From: Medicago truncatula
Taxonomy: Eukaryota; Streptophyta; Magnoliopsida; Fabales; Fabaceae
Length of the DNA stretch: 64,000 bases
Reading direction: 5' to 3'
Assembly (NCBI RefSeq): GCF_003473485.1
Contig: NC_053048.1
Span: 44,636,755-44,700,754 of the forward strand
The notes under the pieces were generated by a model. It made no database searches. It had not been told where the DNA came from and saw only the letters and a list, made by a program, of their open reading frames with translations. The translations under genes and the position numbers were made by a program. The first letter of the stretch is position 1, and every line of letters starts with the position of its first letter. Positions 48,252 through 60,733 of the stretch are shown piece after piece.

Positions 48252-51217
48252 TCATTCTTCTGGCATTGCATTCATGGCAAGGCCTTTTATCACATGTCGG
48301 CATTGAAACCTGTGATTTAGAAGGTGCAAATCATTTCAAAGTCATCAAGAAGCCATATAATGAAAGAGGATGGAAAGGATACAATTGGTAGATATGAAAT
48401 GGAATACTATTCAGAAAGGTCCGAAATGTCAAACAGCAATGCAAATTTATTGTCCCCTGGCAAACAGTAATGATATGCTCTGACAAAATAAACTAACTAG
48501 ATATACTTTAAATAGAAGGAAAAAAAATCTAACAATGACAAAATTTACTATTAACAATATAATGTGCCACATCGAGAATGAGCAAAAGAATTTTACAGTG
48601 ACATGTTTTCTGCAATTTTTCACCTCCACCAACAAATATAAGTTTACCAATTATTAACAGGTAATTTGGTAAGTAGCAGCATATAAAAGGCAATTCATCT
48701 AAGCAAAAATGTGTCATCATCAGATAAATATTCATATCATAAGAAAGTTACCAGATCCAATCTTCTGAAGTAGAAGCAGCCACTTCTTGATCCTGGTTCC
48801 GACACTTAATCAGTAGCCTGAGAGGCACAATCTGAGGTGAAAATGCAGTTCAGTTGCTGGCAATACATGCAATAAGCCCCTCCAAAAAGGTGCGACATAG
48901 AAACATATAATGCATGACAACCGATTACTAAGAATTGGGAACCTCAGTCTAATAAAATAAAATTAGTTTATATCTCATTTTAGGTCAAAGAAATTACATT
49001 TATATTAAAACCAATTTCATTTTCATGCTTCAACAGGCTCATTCCCTCATAGGGGTTTATTTAATCTGTTCCATTCTTCACCATCTTAAACAGATTCTGG
49101 AAATGCCAAACGCCCCTTAAAGATGCACTGAAAGATTTATTTTTTTTCGTCCTAAATAAATGTCCTTAAGCTTACTCGGGGTGAGAGAAAAACAACTTGT
49201 TTCAGTTCCAAAGGAAAACAAGTCAACGGGAACAACAAAAGCATCAACTAAAGTTATAGCTTAAAAGAAATTAAAGAGTGATCATACTAATGATTTAATG
49301 ATGAATTACAAATTGCCACGAGTTTCATTAAGTTCACAGCTACATGTGTCTGTGTGTGAGTGTGTAAATTATGTATTCACTTTATCATTCATATACAAAA
49401 AAAAGTTGGCAATATTTGAATTCAGAAAGCAGCACACATATAGACAGCACTTGCTATCTTCTTTACCAAATAAAGAAGTCATCAACATCACTCACTATAA
49501 AGGCAACACTAACAAATACAGCATATAATGACCTATGCAGACAGGAACCATCATATACTTCAAACCTAAAAACGAATAACCACAAATTAAATATGTCCTC
49601 AATGTCTAGTTTACCTTTCTGTTGTACTTGAAATCACGTTTGGGCAGAAAATGTTGAGGCTGGTTAAAAGAAGAAGGGGCCTTAATTAATACAAACAGTT
49701 TGTTAGGACCTACACAAAAGCAAGTCAAAATGCAATCATCCTGTCATTATAGAATAAAGCAAAACAAATAAGTGAGATAACAGAAAGAAAATTCCTTCAA
49801 ACTAATAGTAACATTCAAACCAGTACTTCAAAGATACACCAGACATCAAGTTGGTCCAGTCCAACGGGGATTTTTGGACATCAATATGACCCTGAAGTGT
49901 TTTTATCAACGTCAATTCAGTCCCAGAAAATGTATTCAAACATCAATTTGGTCCTGAAATTGATGCTCATTTCTGCTGCAAAAGACCAAACTGATGTCCA
50001 AAATCTTCAAAGGACCAACTCAATCAATGTCTCGTGTATGGTTGGAGGACCAATTGCAGTATTTAATCTTCATATCTATTCTTCAAAATGAATCAACTAG
50101 GAAAGTCAATAACTACCAGGATAAGTAACAGACCCAGCATCCTTTGATATCAATGTTCGAATCGCCTGTTAAAGAAAACACAAAAACATGATCACTCGCA
50201 AAGCACATTGCATCCCAATCAAAAAGTCCAAAACACCGAAAGAAACAACATGGCTAATTAACGAACCTTTCTGGAAAGAGCCTCTGCAGCTTTGCTCCTA
50301 GCGAAATCATCCCCAGCATTGGAAACATCAACTCGACATGGAAATTCCAATACATAAACATTCTGAGGTCTAAGGGAGCTACCACCAAGAGCCAAAACGA
50401 CTCTGTCTATGTTATGACACTCGTTGATAATCACTTTAAGCGCAGTTTGTAATTTCGAAAGAGAACTCATCAATTTATCCAATCTCTTTATTCCTACTTT
50501 GATTTCCCTCATTCTACTCACATGCATTCTCCTAAACGACGCCTTCACTTCATTTCCCTTATCTATCTCCTAACATCAACAAATTCAAATTCAAATTCCA
50601 AGCATATCACAAACATAATCAGATATCAAGTAACCACTTAATTCAAACAATTTCCACATGAACAAAAACAGTGTTTATTAATTAACTACCGACTATAGCA
50701 CTATAGCATATCAAAATTTAAACAAATCGCTATTAATCTGCAATACACAGACTGTAGCACCGCCGACACATCTGATTGAGGCGTGTCAGGTGTCTGACAT
50801 GTGTCGGTATCCGACATCAACACACTTGTTTAAATTGAATTATGTCATTTTCTAAAATTATTATAGGCGTGGACGTGTCAATGTCATGTCTGGTGCTAAA
50901 TCACTATTATCCTGAACTGTGCTGAAAATAAAATGAATTACCAGTTGTTTATACTCGGAATGCATTGAATCAAACTCAACGCTCATATCCTGAACTGTGC
51001 TGCATAAACAAAATGCGCCTAATGGTGAAAATTTAAAACAAAATAAAGAAATGAAGAAAAAAAAATAGGAAAGGAGAAATTACGAGGGGATCTGCTGGTG
51101 CATGTAAAGAACGAAGGCAACGACGTCGTAGATGGTGTGAAAGATTACGGAGGAATCAATGGTGTCTGGTGCGGTGTAGATCTCGGCGAGATCCATCTCC
51201 GGTACCGTCTTCGACAT
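48252..51217 (-). CDS. COMET: p31comet / MAD2L1-binding protein homologue
   Basis: HORMA-adaptor protein that, with the AAA+ ATPase PCH2/TRIP13, remodels HORMA proteins (MAD2, ASY1) in spindle-checkpoint silencing and meiotic axis dynamics. Exons from the right: 51084-51217, 50942-50999, 50267-50569, 50117-50165, 49615-49709, 48752-48831, 48252-48309; phases agree throughout, 258 residues. Blocks aligned by eye with animal p31comet, in order: DVVAFVLYMHQQIPS (animal: LLKHIMYQRQQLP), VVLALGGSSLRPQNVYVLEF (VLILLGGNALSPKEFYELDL), HFLPKRDFKY with VPLRLLIKC, and the C-terminal EDWIWFQCRHVIKGL (EDYIWFQAPVTFKGF). That C-terminal element is the seat-belt-like strand that mimics MAD2 partner binding. 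Family assignment is by remembered alignment and is fairly strong; the symbol follows Arabidopsis usage. Confidence 0.85.
49840..50070. repeat. transposon terminal-repeat relic in p31comet intron 4
   Basis: Repeated CATCAATTTGGTCCTG and CAGTCCC / GACCAAACTGATGTCC wording typical of long legume transposon ends, here degraded and in both orientations. No clear borders. Confidence 0.4.
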
Positions 51218-53342
51218 TGCTCATTCACCGTTGGTCAATTCAAATGTTAATTTCGAACAAAATACCCGTTAATTACTGGGCTTAGATACTACCGACTAAT
51301 TAAGGCCCAATGAAGAAAACCACTTCAAAAATTCTTTTTTCATCCTCCGTCCTTCTTGCGTACCCTGTTTTCGGATTATATGATTCAAAAATCTTATAGA
51401 GCGTGCGAGAAGATAGTAAAGTGGGAACCGTTTTTTAATGAGAATTTCGAAACACCGTGAATTTGTTAATTTTTTGTTAAAAAATTCTTATTTAATTCAA
51501 TATACTGACACGGTGAAAAAAGAGTATAGAATAATGATATATATAACGAAAACTTGATCACAAGATGTTTTTGCTATGTTAGCCTTCACCGTAAATAACA
51601 TCTCCGGGAATATAAATCCCACTTTTTTAATACTTCATAATACACAACATAATCCAAGCCAAGGTCTAGGCTCAACCCGCCCAAACAAATATTGATGTCG
51701 ATGTTGTCACATGTGCCGGTTATTTGATTGTGTTATAGCCATGTCAGCATTATGTACATGTCAACATTGGGCACCCTTTGGAACACGCCCCAAGAGTTAC
51801 TCTATATAAAAACTTGTGTTGCATCATGCAAGCTGTGAATTTTTCAACTTGCATGAAGTCTCTGCAATGTGGGAGTTCTATGAATTTTTCAACTCACGCA
51901 CTTGTGTTCCAACATTTATATTCATAGAGTTCATAAAAATTATAGATATTGGTTATAAATTTCACATAGCATTAATTTTACATTTAAAATTTAAGAGGTC
52001 TTAAGTTTGAGTTCCGCTTGTGTTTTTGAAGGGAGGTAAATATAAATACTTTTGTGAGTATTCTTTGAACTCTAAAGTCTTCTTTACATGAGATTTCTTA
52101 TAAATCTCTTTACCTAATCATAAAATCCAAAATAATATTTAAAAAATAGGATGTGTCTAATACGAATTTCTTAAAAATAATTCAAAGGGTAACCTTTACT
52201 GTTTTTGATAAAAATAATTTTTATGATGAAAAATGTTTTATTTAAATTTAAAATTTATTAAATATATAAATGACCACCTTTGAACTTGACCCATATTAGA
52301 CAACCCTTAAAAAACAAATCATCAAAACCAAATATATGGAATGAAAAACCCCAATTTTTCTTCATAATAAATATCTCAAATATCTCAACTTATATTCACC
52401 TTTCACATTTTTTTATAGAACTTTTACAAAGATGATTAAAATATTATAAAAATACTTCCACGTAAATTTAGAATTTTTTAACAAAATTAATATTTAATTG
52501 TTCTCTTGTCAAAAAAAATTTGAACCTTTACAAGAAACATTTTCTATAATGTTTTAAACATTACTGCAAAAAATAAGTTGTAAACATGAAAGAAAAGGTT
52601 TGATTGGCTTTTTCAATTAAAGTTCAAAATTATCAATCACTTTCAAATAAAAAATTCTTCAATAAATAGAGACGCAAAATCAGAAGAAAAAAAAGCCAGC
52701 TGTACACAAACAAAAGATGAACTACTTATAATAAACGCTATAATTTTCGCCATAGTGCTCAAGAGGCTTTAGGGGATCATTATTCATTAGTTATTACGCT
52801 CTTCCGTTGCACCATTTGGACCGTGCTCGAAGGGTTTCACCAATCACTATACATGCAGATAACATACAACTTAAAAATCAAATGGCATGTCTCTCTTTGG
52901 TTACAATATTACTAATGCCTACCACCAAGGCCCTTTTCTGGAGAGATTAAAGGCCACTTTAAGGTGTTTAATCTCCTACATAACCTCGTTTTTACATTAC
53001 ACATAGTATCTATAACAAAATTTCTTTTACAAATATCAGCTGCAGCTAAAACTATAACCTAGCTAAATACTTTCCTAAAATCATCAAAATAAGTTCCTTC
53101 TGAAAGAAATCAGAAAATGAGGCTTTTGAATCGGTAGCTTGCACGCATTGATATGCAGCATTTTGCACCAGATTACTAGCAATGCTTAATGGACCTCAAT
53201 ACTAAAAGACCTAAAAACCAGATTTAATTCCCCAAAAATCCAAGCTTGTTGGAAATACTAGCAGTCCTGATCAATTATATTGGAAAATCTGCACAATAAG
53301 GATGCTGACGAAAGCAGGAATGATAGCATGGCTTTTCAGAAG
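51218..53342. other. intergenic region between p31comet and SCY2
   Basis: The left part is the p31comet promoter side; the right part (about 52700-53342) is the probable SCY2 3' untranslated region. The middle is AT-rich with no gene seen. Confidence 0.6.
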
Positions 53343-56300
53343 TTATACACCATAGCGTTTCAAAGCATTGCTTAAGCCTGGCATCACATTATATGCTTGA
53401 TACGATCTTCTAAGTTCAATAATGGAACCAACCTGGAAAAATAAAACCAAGGGCTGCTCAGTGAAACTGTATTAGACTAAGCAGTTGAACAAAACACTTC
53501 ATAGTTTATTTTCAAAGAAAGTACATTCCAAGTGTACAATACTGTATATACTATTTAGAAATGTGACACTTGAATCAATTATCAAACCAATAATTTTCTG
53601 TAGACGAGAAAGAGATTAAAAAAATCATCTTAATAACCAAGAAATGACAAGTATTTTGGGTGATGAAAACAGTAGAAAGGATAAAATACTACAGTACTAC
53701 CAGTAGGGTACTGGTGACATGCATGCGAAATGACTCAACATAACCGGTCAACGCTATGCTAGCAAATAGAAATTACTTAGAATGCAATGCAAGCCCGATA
53801 AATACAGCCGGCATGAATTTCTTTCCTGACTGTGTATGACTATTTAAGCTTGAATGCAAAGTAGAAGAATTATACAACAAGAACTGTTCTTGCACTTACA
53901 ATAATTAGAACTGATGTAAAACCAATGGCAAATCCAGCATTGGTACGCCGTAAATAGTGATCGAGAACACTTGAAGTAGTGGCCAAAACACTTAACAATA
54001 GACCCCCTGCAAAATTTTCATGAGGTAGTGGATGAACATCTCATAACAGGAAAATATTAAATTTCTAAGTATCAAAAGGAGGATAAAAGTGCAGCTTTCA
54101 CCCATAACAGACCCCAAAATCGCGTGGAAGCCTGAACCTTTGAGAGGTATTCTATCGTAGCCTTCCCAGGCTTAATATTTGGTATTCTTGCACCCATCTT
54201 GTTCAAGTAATCAGCAATTTCCTTTGGCAAGTTAGCCTGTGAAAAATCCACATATTAAAGGCTTTTAACAAGATAGATACAAGTTGTTCTGAATTATGAT
54301 ATTTTAATATAGTATGGAAATGACTTGGTGCCACATCAAACTAAGAATTCAAAATATTTACCATTACAAAATATGTACTTTTAATCATGTTGAAAATTAA
54401 CAATCAGAATAGGCAGCTCAAAATTAAAATCATTGCAATAAGTAACGTATTCAGTATCATTTTTCCATATTCAAGTCCATGGTACAAGTTAATAAATCAA
54501 ATATAGAAATAGTTTATTGGAATGCGTGTATTAAATTTAATCTTTTAACTTTTTAATAAATTGAATGCACAAAATTTAAGAGAATATTTCTTCTTTTAGG
54601 TTTCTTAACATATGCCCCAAGGGCACAAGTTAGCATTACCATATTTTTAATTCAGCCTACAATAGTACTAGAGAAACAAACCACTTCACTACATGCAATG
54701 TTTAGTTCAGGTTTACTCAACATTTATACTCTGCAAATCTTGGTTGAACTTTTACATAATTAAGAATCAAGTATGTCTATGTAACTAGAATTTGAAATAA
54801 TGTGATACATCAGTAACATTTTGGGATACCATGCAAACTTTGTTGAAACACATATTAGTGTCTTCTTCAATGTTTTCATTTCAGACTGGAGCCCTTTTCA
54901 GACAAATTTTTACAGCAGCCTTAAGTTTAATCCATCAATTATCAATTTGAGAAAACCAATAACTTGTAACGAAATAAAGGTTAAAAAAAAAAAAAAACTA
55001 GAAACTCCTTATATCAAGTACATTGTTCAATCATATAATAGTAGCAACAAGAAACTTACAATATCAAATATATTGAAAAGGAAGACAAAGAAGGCATATA
55101 TGGAATAGTAGACCCACGGTTCAGCACCAACAGAAGTGTCAGGATTCAACATTTCCTTCACATGCTCCCAAAAAGGTGACCCAAGCAAACTGCCAATTAA
55201 TAGCAATTTTAGAAATTGCACTTCGCAAATGAGTAGTAAAGGAAACTTCATTATTATTTTTAACAACATGTAACTGGCAACAGGCAAACACATTTGCTAG
55301 CAAACAGAGAGAGATAGAGTGCTAGCAAGCTATGGAACCGACAAAACTTGAATCATGAGGTCAAACCAAGAGTGTCATTTGAAATACAAAACGGAATGTA
55401 CATACCCAGCGACAATGCTTGGAAAGGCCAAGAGGTACGAAGTGGTCAAAACAGGCTGCATCCCTGCTGGATTTATATTGAAAGGAATATATGGCTCCAC
55501 TTCAGTAATAGGTGATTGCTCCCTGTTTCAAATTGAGTCAAGGACTCAAGATTATCATTTAATTACTTCAGAAAGACATAAACTGTCTGTCATAATAAAT
55601 AAGCACAATGGATTCTATTGAATCAGAATCCACAGTTTTCTGAGGTATGTAACAACTTTCCTCATGAACCAACTTGTCAGGAAATGGCAAGCAAAACTTT
55701 TTATGGGTGAGAGAATGTGATAACTCCAGTAACATCTACAGTTTCAATGAGGATAACAAGGTTCAACTGTCTGGACAACTTCAATGACATTACCTTGCAG
55801 CAGAAGCAAGTTTGAAACCATAGTACTGAAGCTTTACTTTCCTGCAACCTTCAGTTACTACAACTGCCCACATAGTGACTATGGTGAAGAGACCCAATAC
55901 TGCAAGCACATAAGGCCACCAACTAACAGCACTGACTGCAATATCAAGAACTATGAATCAATACAGCCACAAATAATTCAATGATATAAATATAATAATA
56001 TAGCTCTAGGTGTCTTGACCTGATTAAAGTTGTTAAAACATCTTTGTTGGGGGGGGGGGGGGGGGGGGGGGGTTCAACTGGTTTGATCTAAGGGTTAAAG
56101 GAGTTGGAAGTCCTGGCTTCAAACCCGGACGAAGGAGTAGATATTAATCTAACAACTAATTACTAACATTTGTCATTCAAAAAATATATATTCTGGCGTA
56201 TGGTAGACAGGTCAGAACAAGACAGAACTAAACGTGTGAGTTCTATTATATGTTTGGTGTATATTGAAAAATAGAACAACACATAACAAAATGTCAGAAA

Positions 56301-59300
56301 GTGATGCATTTTAGTTCCATGGAAAAGGATGGAACCAAAGAGAACAGAACTGAACAGGCCATTTCATTATATTTTGTCCCATATGGAAGAAAACTACTCA
56401 ATATAAATGCTCCTACATGCCAAACTCAAGATACCAGACATGTTACTACAGTAAGTCCAAATTTAAGCTAGAGGCAACAGAAAGGGAGGATAAAATTTTA
56501 AAAGCCATTTTTTTGCATACAGTCATGTACCTGAAAGTTGAGTTACCATTTTGTGTAATGTATCCATATACCCTATCAGTATTCCAACACATATGAAAAG
56601 AGATGAACCTTGACCTGAAGAAGGCAAATATCAAATGAATTAATAAATAATAATGTTAAAAGCAAACATCCAATGTGTGTGATTGGTGTGTCTTTCAATT
56701 GAAATGGCATAATGACTTAAGTATAGAGAATAATAAAAGTCTTCTTATCCTTTTGCAGTATGGTAGATAGACGAAGCATTTTGAAAAGGATCGATACAAC
56801 CGTAAATAGAAATTGTAGAATAACTTAGGAAAAATCACAAAAGTTACATGATAAAAGCCATTTGTTTATCATTTACGGCTTAAGATTACATGACTCCAAA
56901 GTCCTGAATGAAAAGACAGGTCACTGACATTTTTAGACATCCAAAATTTATATTCATGCATAATTTTTCCCATCATATGCTCTGGTTATCTTTAAAATTT
57001 TTAACTCAAATCAAGTATGATAAAGTCAAAGTTTGTGGTAAGAAAAATACCAAATCCAGATTCTGAAATGGTATCACATATCCATGTAATAGTCATTGCA
57101 CCACAAACCAACAACAAAGTTGTCACCATAACATGTTTGAACCTACAAAAGCAACACATATTTTAACAAGACTTCAGACCAAGAGTTGTTCCACCATATT
57201 TATGGTTCAGTAAAAGTATGAAAACAAGCAAAGAAAATGAGATCCGTATCTTTATAAAGCATAAAACAAAGAAATGAAATTTAGGATAACAATTTATAAT
57301 GTAACAAAGACCGTTGATATGTCACTGCTATGTCCAACAATTGATAAGACTGCCTAAATACATCTGCCGGGATTACGATATCTAAAAAACCATCTTTTTA
57401 ACCTTCCCGGCTTAACCTATCAAATTTTGAGGAAATATCAATAGTTAAATTATTTGTTAGATTGTTTAATTTTTTCTTTAAAAATATTGTTTTATGAAGA
57501 GTACCTGTAACTAGCAGCGTAAATTGAGTATGGAAGTGAGTAGCAAGAAACTATTAGAGCTTCCATAATTGCAAAGCCCAGTGACATCCACCAGCTAAAA
57601 GAATAAATGAACAATTCATTAATTGAGGTTCCCTATATCATGAATCACATAAATGGAGTTAGAAAAACAATGTGTAGCTAGATATTAGCTCGTAGACCCA
57701 CATATAACTCTTAATCTTCTCATGCCCATCCAAACCTTCTTTCCGCAACTTTACTAGAGAAGGAACAACATGACAGAATACCTGCACATGAATATGATGT
57801 ATAGATGCAGTTCATAAAAGGCCAAAATTTTGAAAGAAATTAAGCATATACAACTAAGATGAACAACACTGGACTCCACATAATAGTAACCTGTTTTATA
57901 TGAATGTTTAACATTAGCAAAAAGATCGTGAAAGAATTGAAAACGATAATCATATATAACTAAAGGAAGTTAAACATCCTTTGGCCTTGAAAGTAACAAG
58001 CAGAAAAACAACTTAGCAACAATTATCTGTCTAACAAACTCAGTGAACGAAAGGGGTATACCTGCATAATAATGGATGCTATTATCTGAGGACTGTTTCC
58101 AAGCTGGAAAAGAGACAGCTTCAGCTCAGAGGAGAAGTCACCAAGTTCATCTGTCAGAAGCTACATGAATGACCGTTCACATGTATAAACTCATGAATAT
58201 TATTCAAGCGATAAAAAATGGACTTGCAAAAACAGCACTTGAACACCAGGAGACTGTTTGGAAGAACTTATATAAACAGTTTACAACATTGTTCATAAGC
58301 TATTTTCAGCTTATTCCATAAATTCTCCCAGATAACCTATGAAAAAAGCTTATAGCTTAACGAAAACAATCTAACTTTATTTTATATTTTGCTATAGAAA
58401 TAGTTTATACACAAGCACTTATCATGATAAAGCACTTATGCTATAATATAGGCTAGAAATAAGTTATTTATCCAAACAGGGCCCAGTTCAAATAGAAGCA
58501 CTGGAAATTCTAATGGGTTTTGATGATTTATGTAGATTTCATTCCCCGTATAATGGGGCTCGAGTATGCAACATTGATACCTCATATTAAATGGAGAAAT
58601 GATATTTGTACAACTATTTTGTGACAACTCTTTCTCTCATACTCACATTGTGTTCTTATTTTCTCTCTCTATTGCTGGTTTTCGTGTCAATACCTACATT
58701 CTTTGTATATCTTTGGTTGTCCTGTAGGTTGTCTAAAAAATGGTTGTTCAAATAACATCTCTATTAAATGTGTCTCTGGTGTCTGACACATATGATTACA
58801 TTCAATCACTTCCATTTTTTCAAACTATTACCAGTGTTAACATGTCATGTCGTGCATGATGTCTGTATCAATGCTTCATAAGCAATGGGACCCGTATGAA
58901 TCGATATTAAAAGATAGTCACAAGCTATACATTGAGCTTAAACCCAATTTCTAAAACCACTAGCAAACATTTCTCCTACTAATTTTTTCATTCAATCATG
59001 GCCCTTTTGGATTTTAAGCGAGTTTTAAGGCGAATATCATTCAATTTTCAATGAAAACTCAAAAAAAGGGAATTAAAGTGTGTAACTTACCGACAGATGA
59101 ACCAGAAACAAAGCTCATATAATCTTTAGGTATCAACCTTCTATCAAACCCAGGAAGAGGAATAAAATAACCAACACGACTAATCACAATTAACACAGCA
59201 GTAACAAACAATCTCCTCCTAATCTCGCTTTTAAAAAACGTTTCAGCAGCACCATTAATAACGGAACCAAAACGCACAAAATTCAGAAACCTATTCTTGA

Positions 59301-59589
59301 ACATTCTAGGTTTGAACTCTAAGGTTCCCGGAGAAGCAACAATTGCTTCACCATCGCCGCCACGAGTTTCCGGAACAAGTTGTTCACTCAAAATCGGGGT
59401 CTGAATGTGCGGCGTATGATTGGTTCGGAGTCGGTCGGAGAAGTTAACGGAAATTCTGCGTTGAAGCGAAGGTGAATTTCTTGTGAAAATGGAAATTCTA
59501 GTTTTATGGAGAATCGTGTTGGGTTTGGGTTGGAAATTGTGGGGATGGAAGTGATAGAATGAGGAGAATCGCGTTGCAGTTGCTTCCAT
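53343..59589 (-). CDS. SCY2: plastid preprotein translocase SecY homologue SCY2
   Basis: Pore subunit of a second plastid Sec translocase (SEC2, inner envelope), distinct from thylakoid SCY1. Twelve exons from the right: 59091-59589, 58062-58150, 57702-57781, 57505-57594, 57051-57142, 56531-56614, 55794-55935, 55406-55522, 55060-55189, 54113-54236, 53900-54006, 53343-53432; phases agree, 547 residues. The first about 60 residues are Ser/Arg/His-rich and acid-poor, a chloroplast transit peptide; Met at 59589 is chosen because it opens this peptide, although an upstream in-frame ATG exists at 59718. SecY features: RVGYFIPLPGFD, LGNSPQIIASIIMQV, GQGSSLFICVGI, EPYIPFNINPAGMQPV, ANLPKEIADYLNKMGARIPN, IKPGKATIEYL. 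The NPAGMQP wording and the C-terminus YNVMPGLSNALKRYGV suit SCY2. Introns carry MITEs and a 24-base G run. Confidence 0.95.
56049..56072 (+). repeat. poly(G) homopolymer in SCY2 intron 6
   Basis: 24 consecutive G on the plus strand (C on the SCY2 transcript), followed by GGTTCAACTGG... and CTTCAAACCCGGACGAAGG, a B-box-like, possibly SINE-derived segment. The length may be affected by assembly error. Confidence 0.9.
58249..58487. mobile_element. MITE in SCY2 intron 1 (related to 5760-5974)
   Basis: Left GACTGTTTGGAAGAACTTAT and right (reverse complement) GGGCCCTGTTTGGATAAATA form inverted ends around repeated TTCATAAGCT / AGCTTATAGCTTA palindromes. Borders approximate. Confidence 0.6.
58599..58758. 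mobile_element. short MITE (ATTTGAACAACCA family), copy 2
   Basis: ATGATATTTGTACAACTATT at the left mirrors TTATTTGAACAACCATTTTT (reverse complement of the right end). The body matches the element at 34799-34972. Confidence 0.75.
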
Positions 59590-60664
59590 GGCTGGACTTC
59601 GCAACAGTGATAGAGTGAGTGCTGAAACTATCCAGACCAAAAACGTCACTCTTGTTTTTTTTTCTGTTTTTGAAACCAACGTCACTACTATATCTAATGT
59701 ATGAAATTTAAGTGGCACTTGAAAATGAATCTCAAGTGCTGAGTGCTAGTGAGAGAGTTAGAAAGATATCTTGTCTTGATGATATTTTTACCCCCAAATT
59801 TGCAAGATAATATATTTGTATAACTATTTTTTACCCCCAAATCCCTTAATCGATGTACGATTAAAAATATACCATTAGATTTAACCAAAGGAAAAACATA
59901 ATAAGAGTATGTTGTTAGGGATGACATGCATATTTTTTAATTTTAGAATAATACTTAAATACTTTGATTATTTTTTAGACATGATTCATCATATTCGTGA
60001 CATGATTTGTTCTAAACGACATTCTATACACTATACACACATAAAATCCAAATCTTTGAGTGAAAATACGCTATAACCTGATAAAATCAAATTTTACTAT
60101 AAGGATAATCAATTTACTATAGAGATTGACTATTAAATCTTAAAAATCGATTTTTGTTTTGTAAAAATAGATTCTAGCCATTTTAACTGTCATTTGTAAA
60201 AATAGATTTTACTCATTTTAACTATCATATATTGATATTTAAGCATGCAAACATCAAATAATTAAACTTACATAACTTATAAACTATATTTAAGAACAAT
60301 TCATTCAAGATAATTTAAATTTGAATATTGTAACACAATCACTTATTAGATTTTTATAACCTCTCAACCAAACTTCAAGAGTTATAAAATCCTATCGACC
60401 ATGATAACAAAATGGTTAAAAATAAAAGCAAAAAACTTTAAAATTGGCACTAATTTTTTCACATACAATAATTTCGTTTCTTTAGCATTTAACACAATAA
60501 AAGTATAATCCAAAATTATTACCAAAAAAAAAAAAGTATAATCCAAAAAAAAAAACTACAGAAAGTAAACAAAAAAAACATTAATAAATTATGGAGGGAG
60601 AGGTTAAGGCGTAGCTTAATTAGTTTTTTTAGGAAAGTTAATGTTTAATTAGTTAATTAAATTC
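59590..60664. other. intergenic region between divergent SCY2 and MIRO2 genes
   Basis: A bidirectional promoter region, very AT-rich, with poly-A tracts. No gene is supported. A 77-codon open frame at 59694-59927 is not recognisable. Confidence 0.6.
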
Positions 60665-60671
60665 TATATAT
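60665..60671 (+). promoter_or_regulatory. putative TATA box of MIRO2
   Basis: TATATAT about 65 bases before the start codon, followed by a pyrimidine-rich CTTCTTCCC leader. Confidence 0.5.
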
Positions 60672-60733
60672 GAACACTATTTTGAATATTTCACATTTTC
60701 CGTTCTTCTTCCCTATCTCGCATCGCAGCATCA

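Noticed and set aside
54821..55108. 95-codon plus-strand frame
   Set aside because: Antisense to SCY2 intron 9 and the end of exon 9; ends in Lys-rich low complexity.
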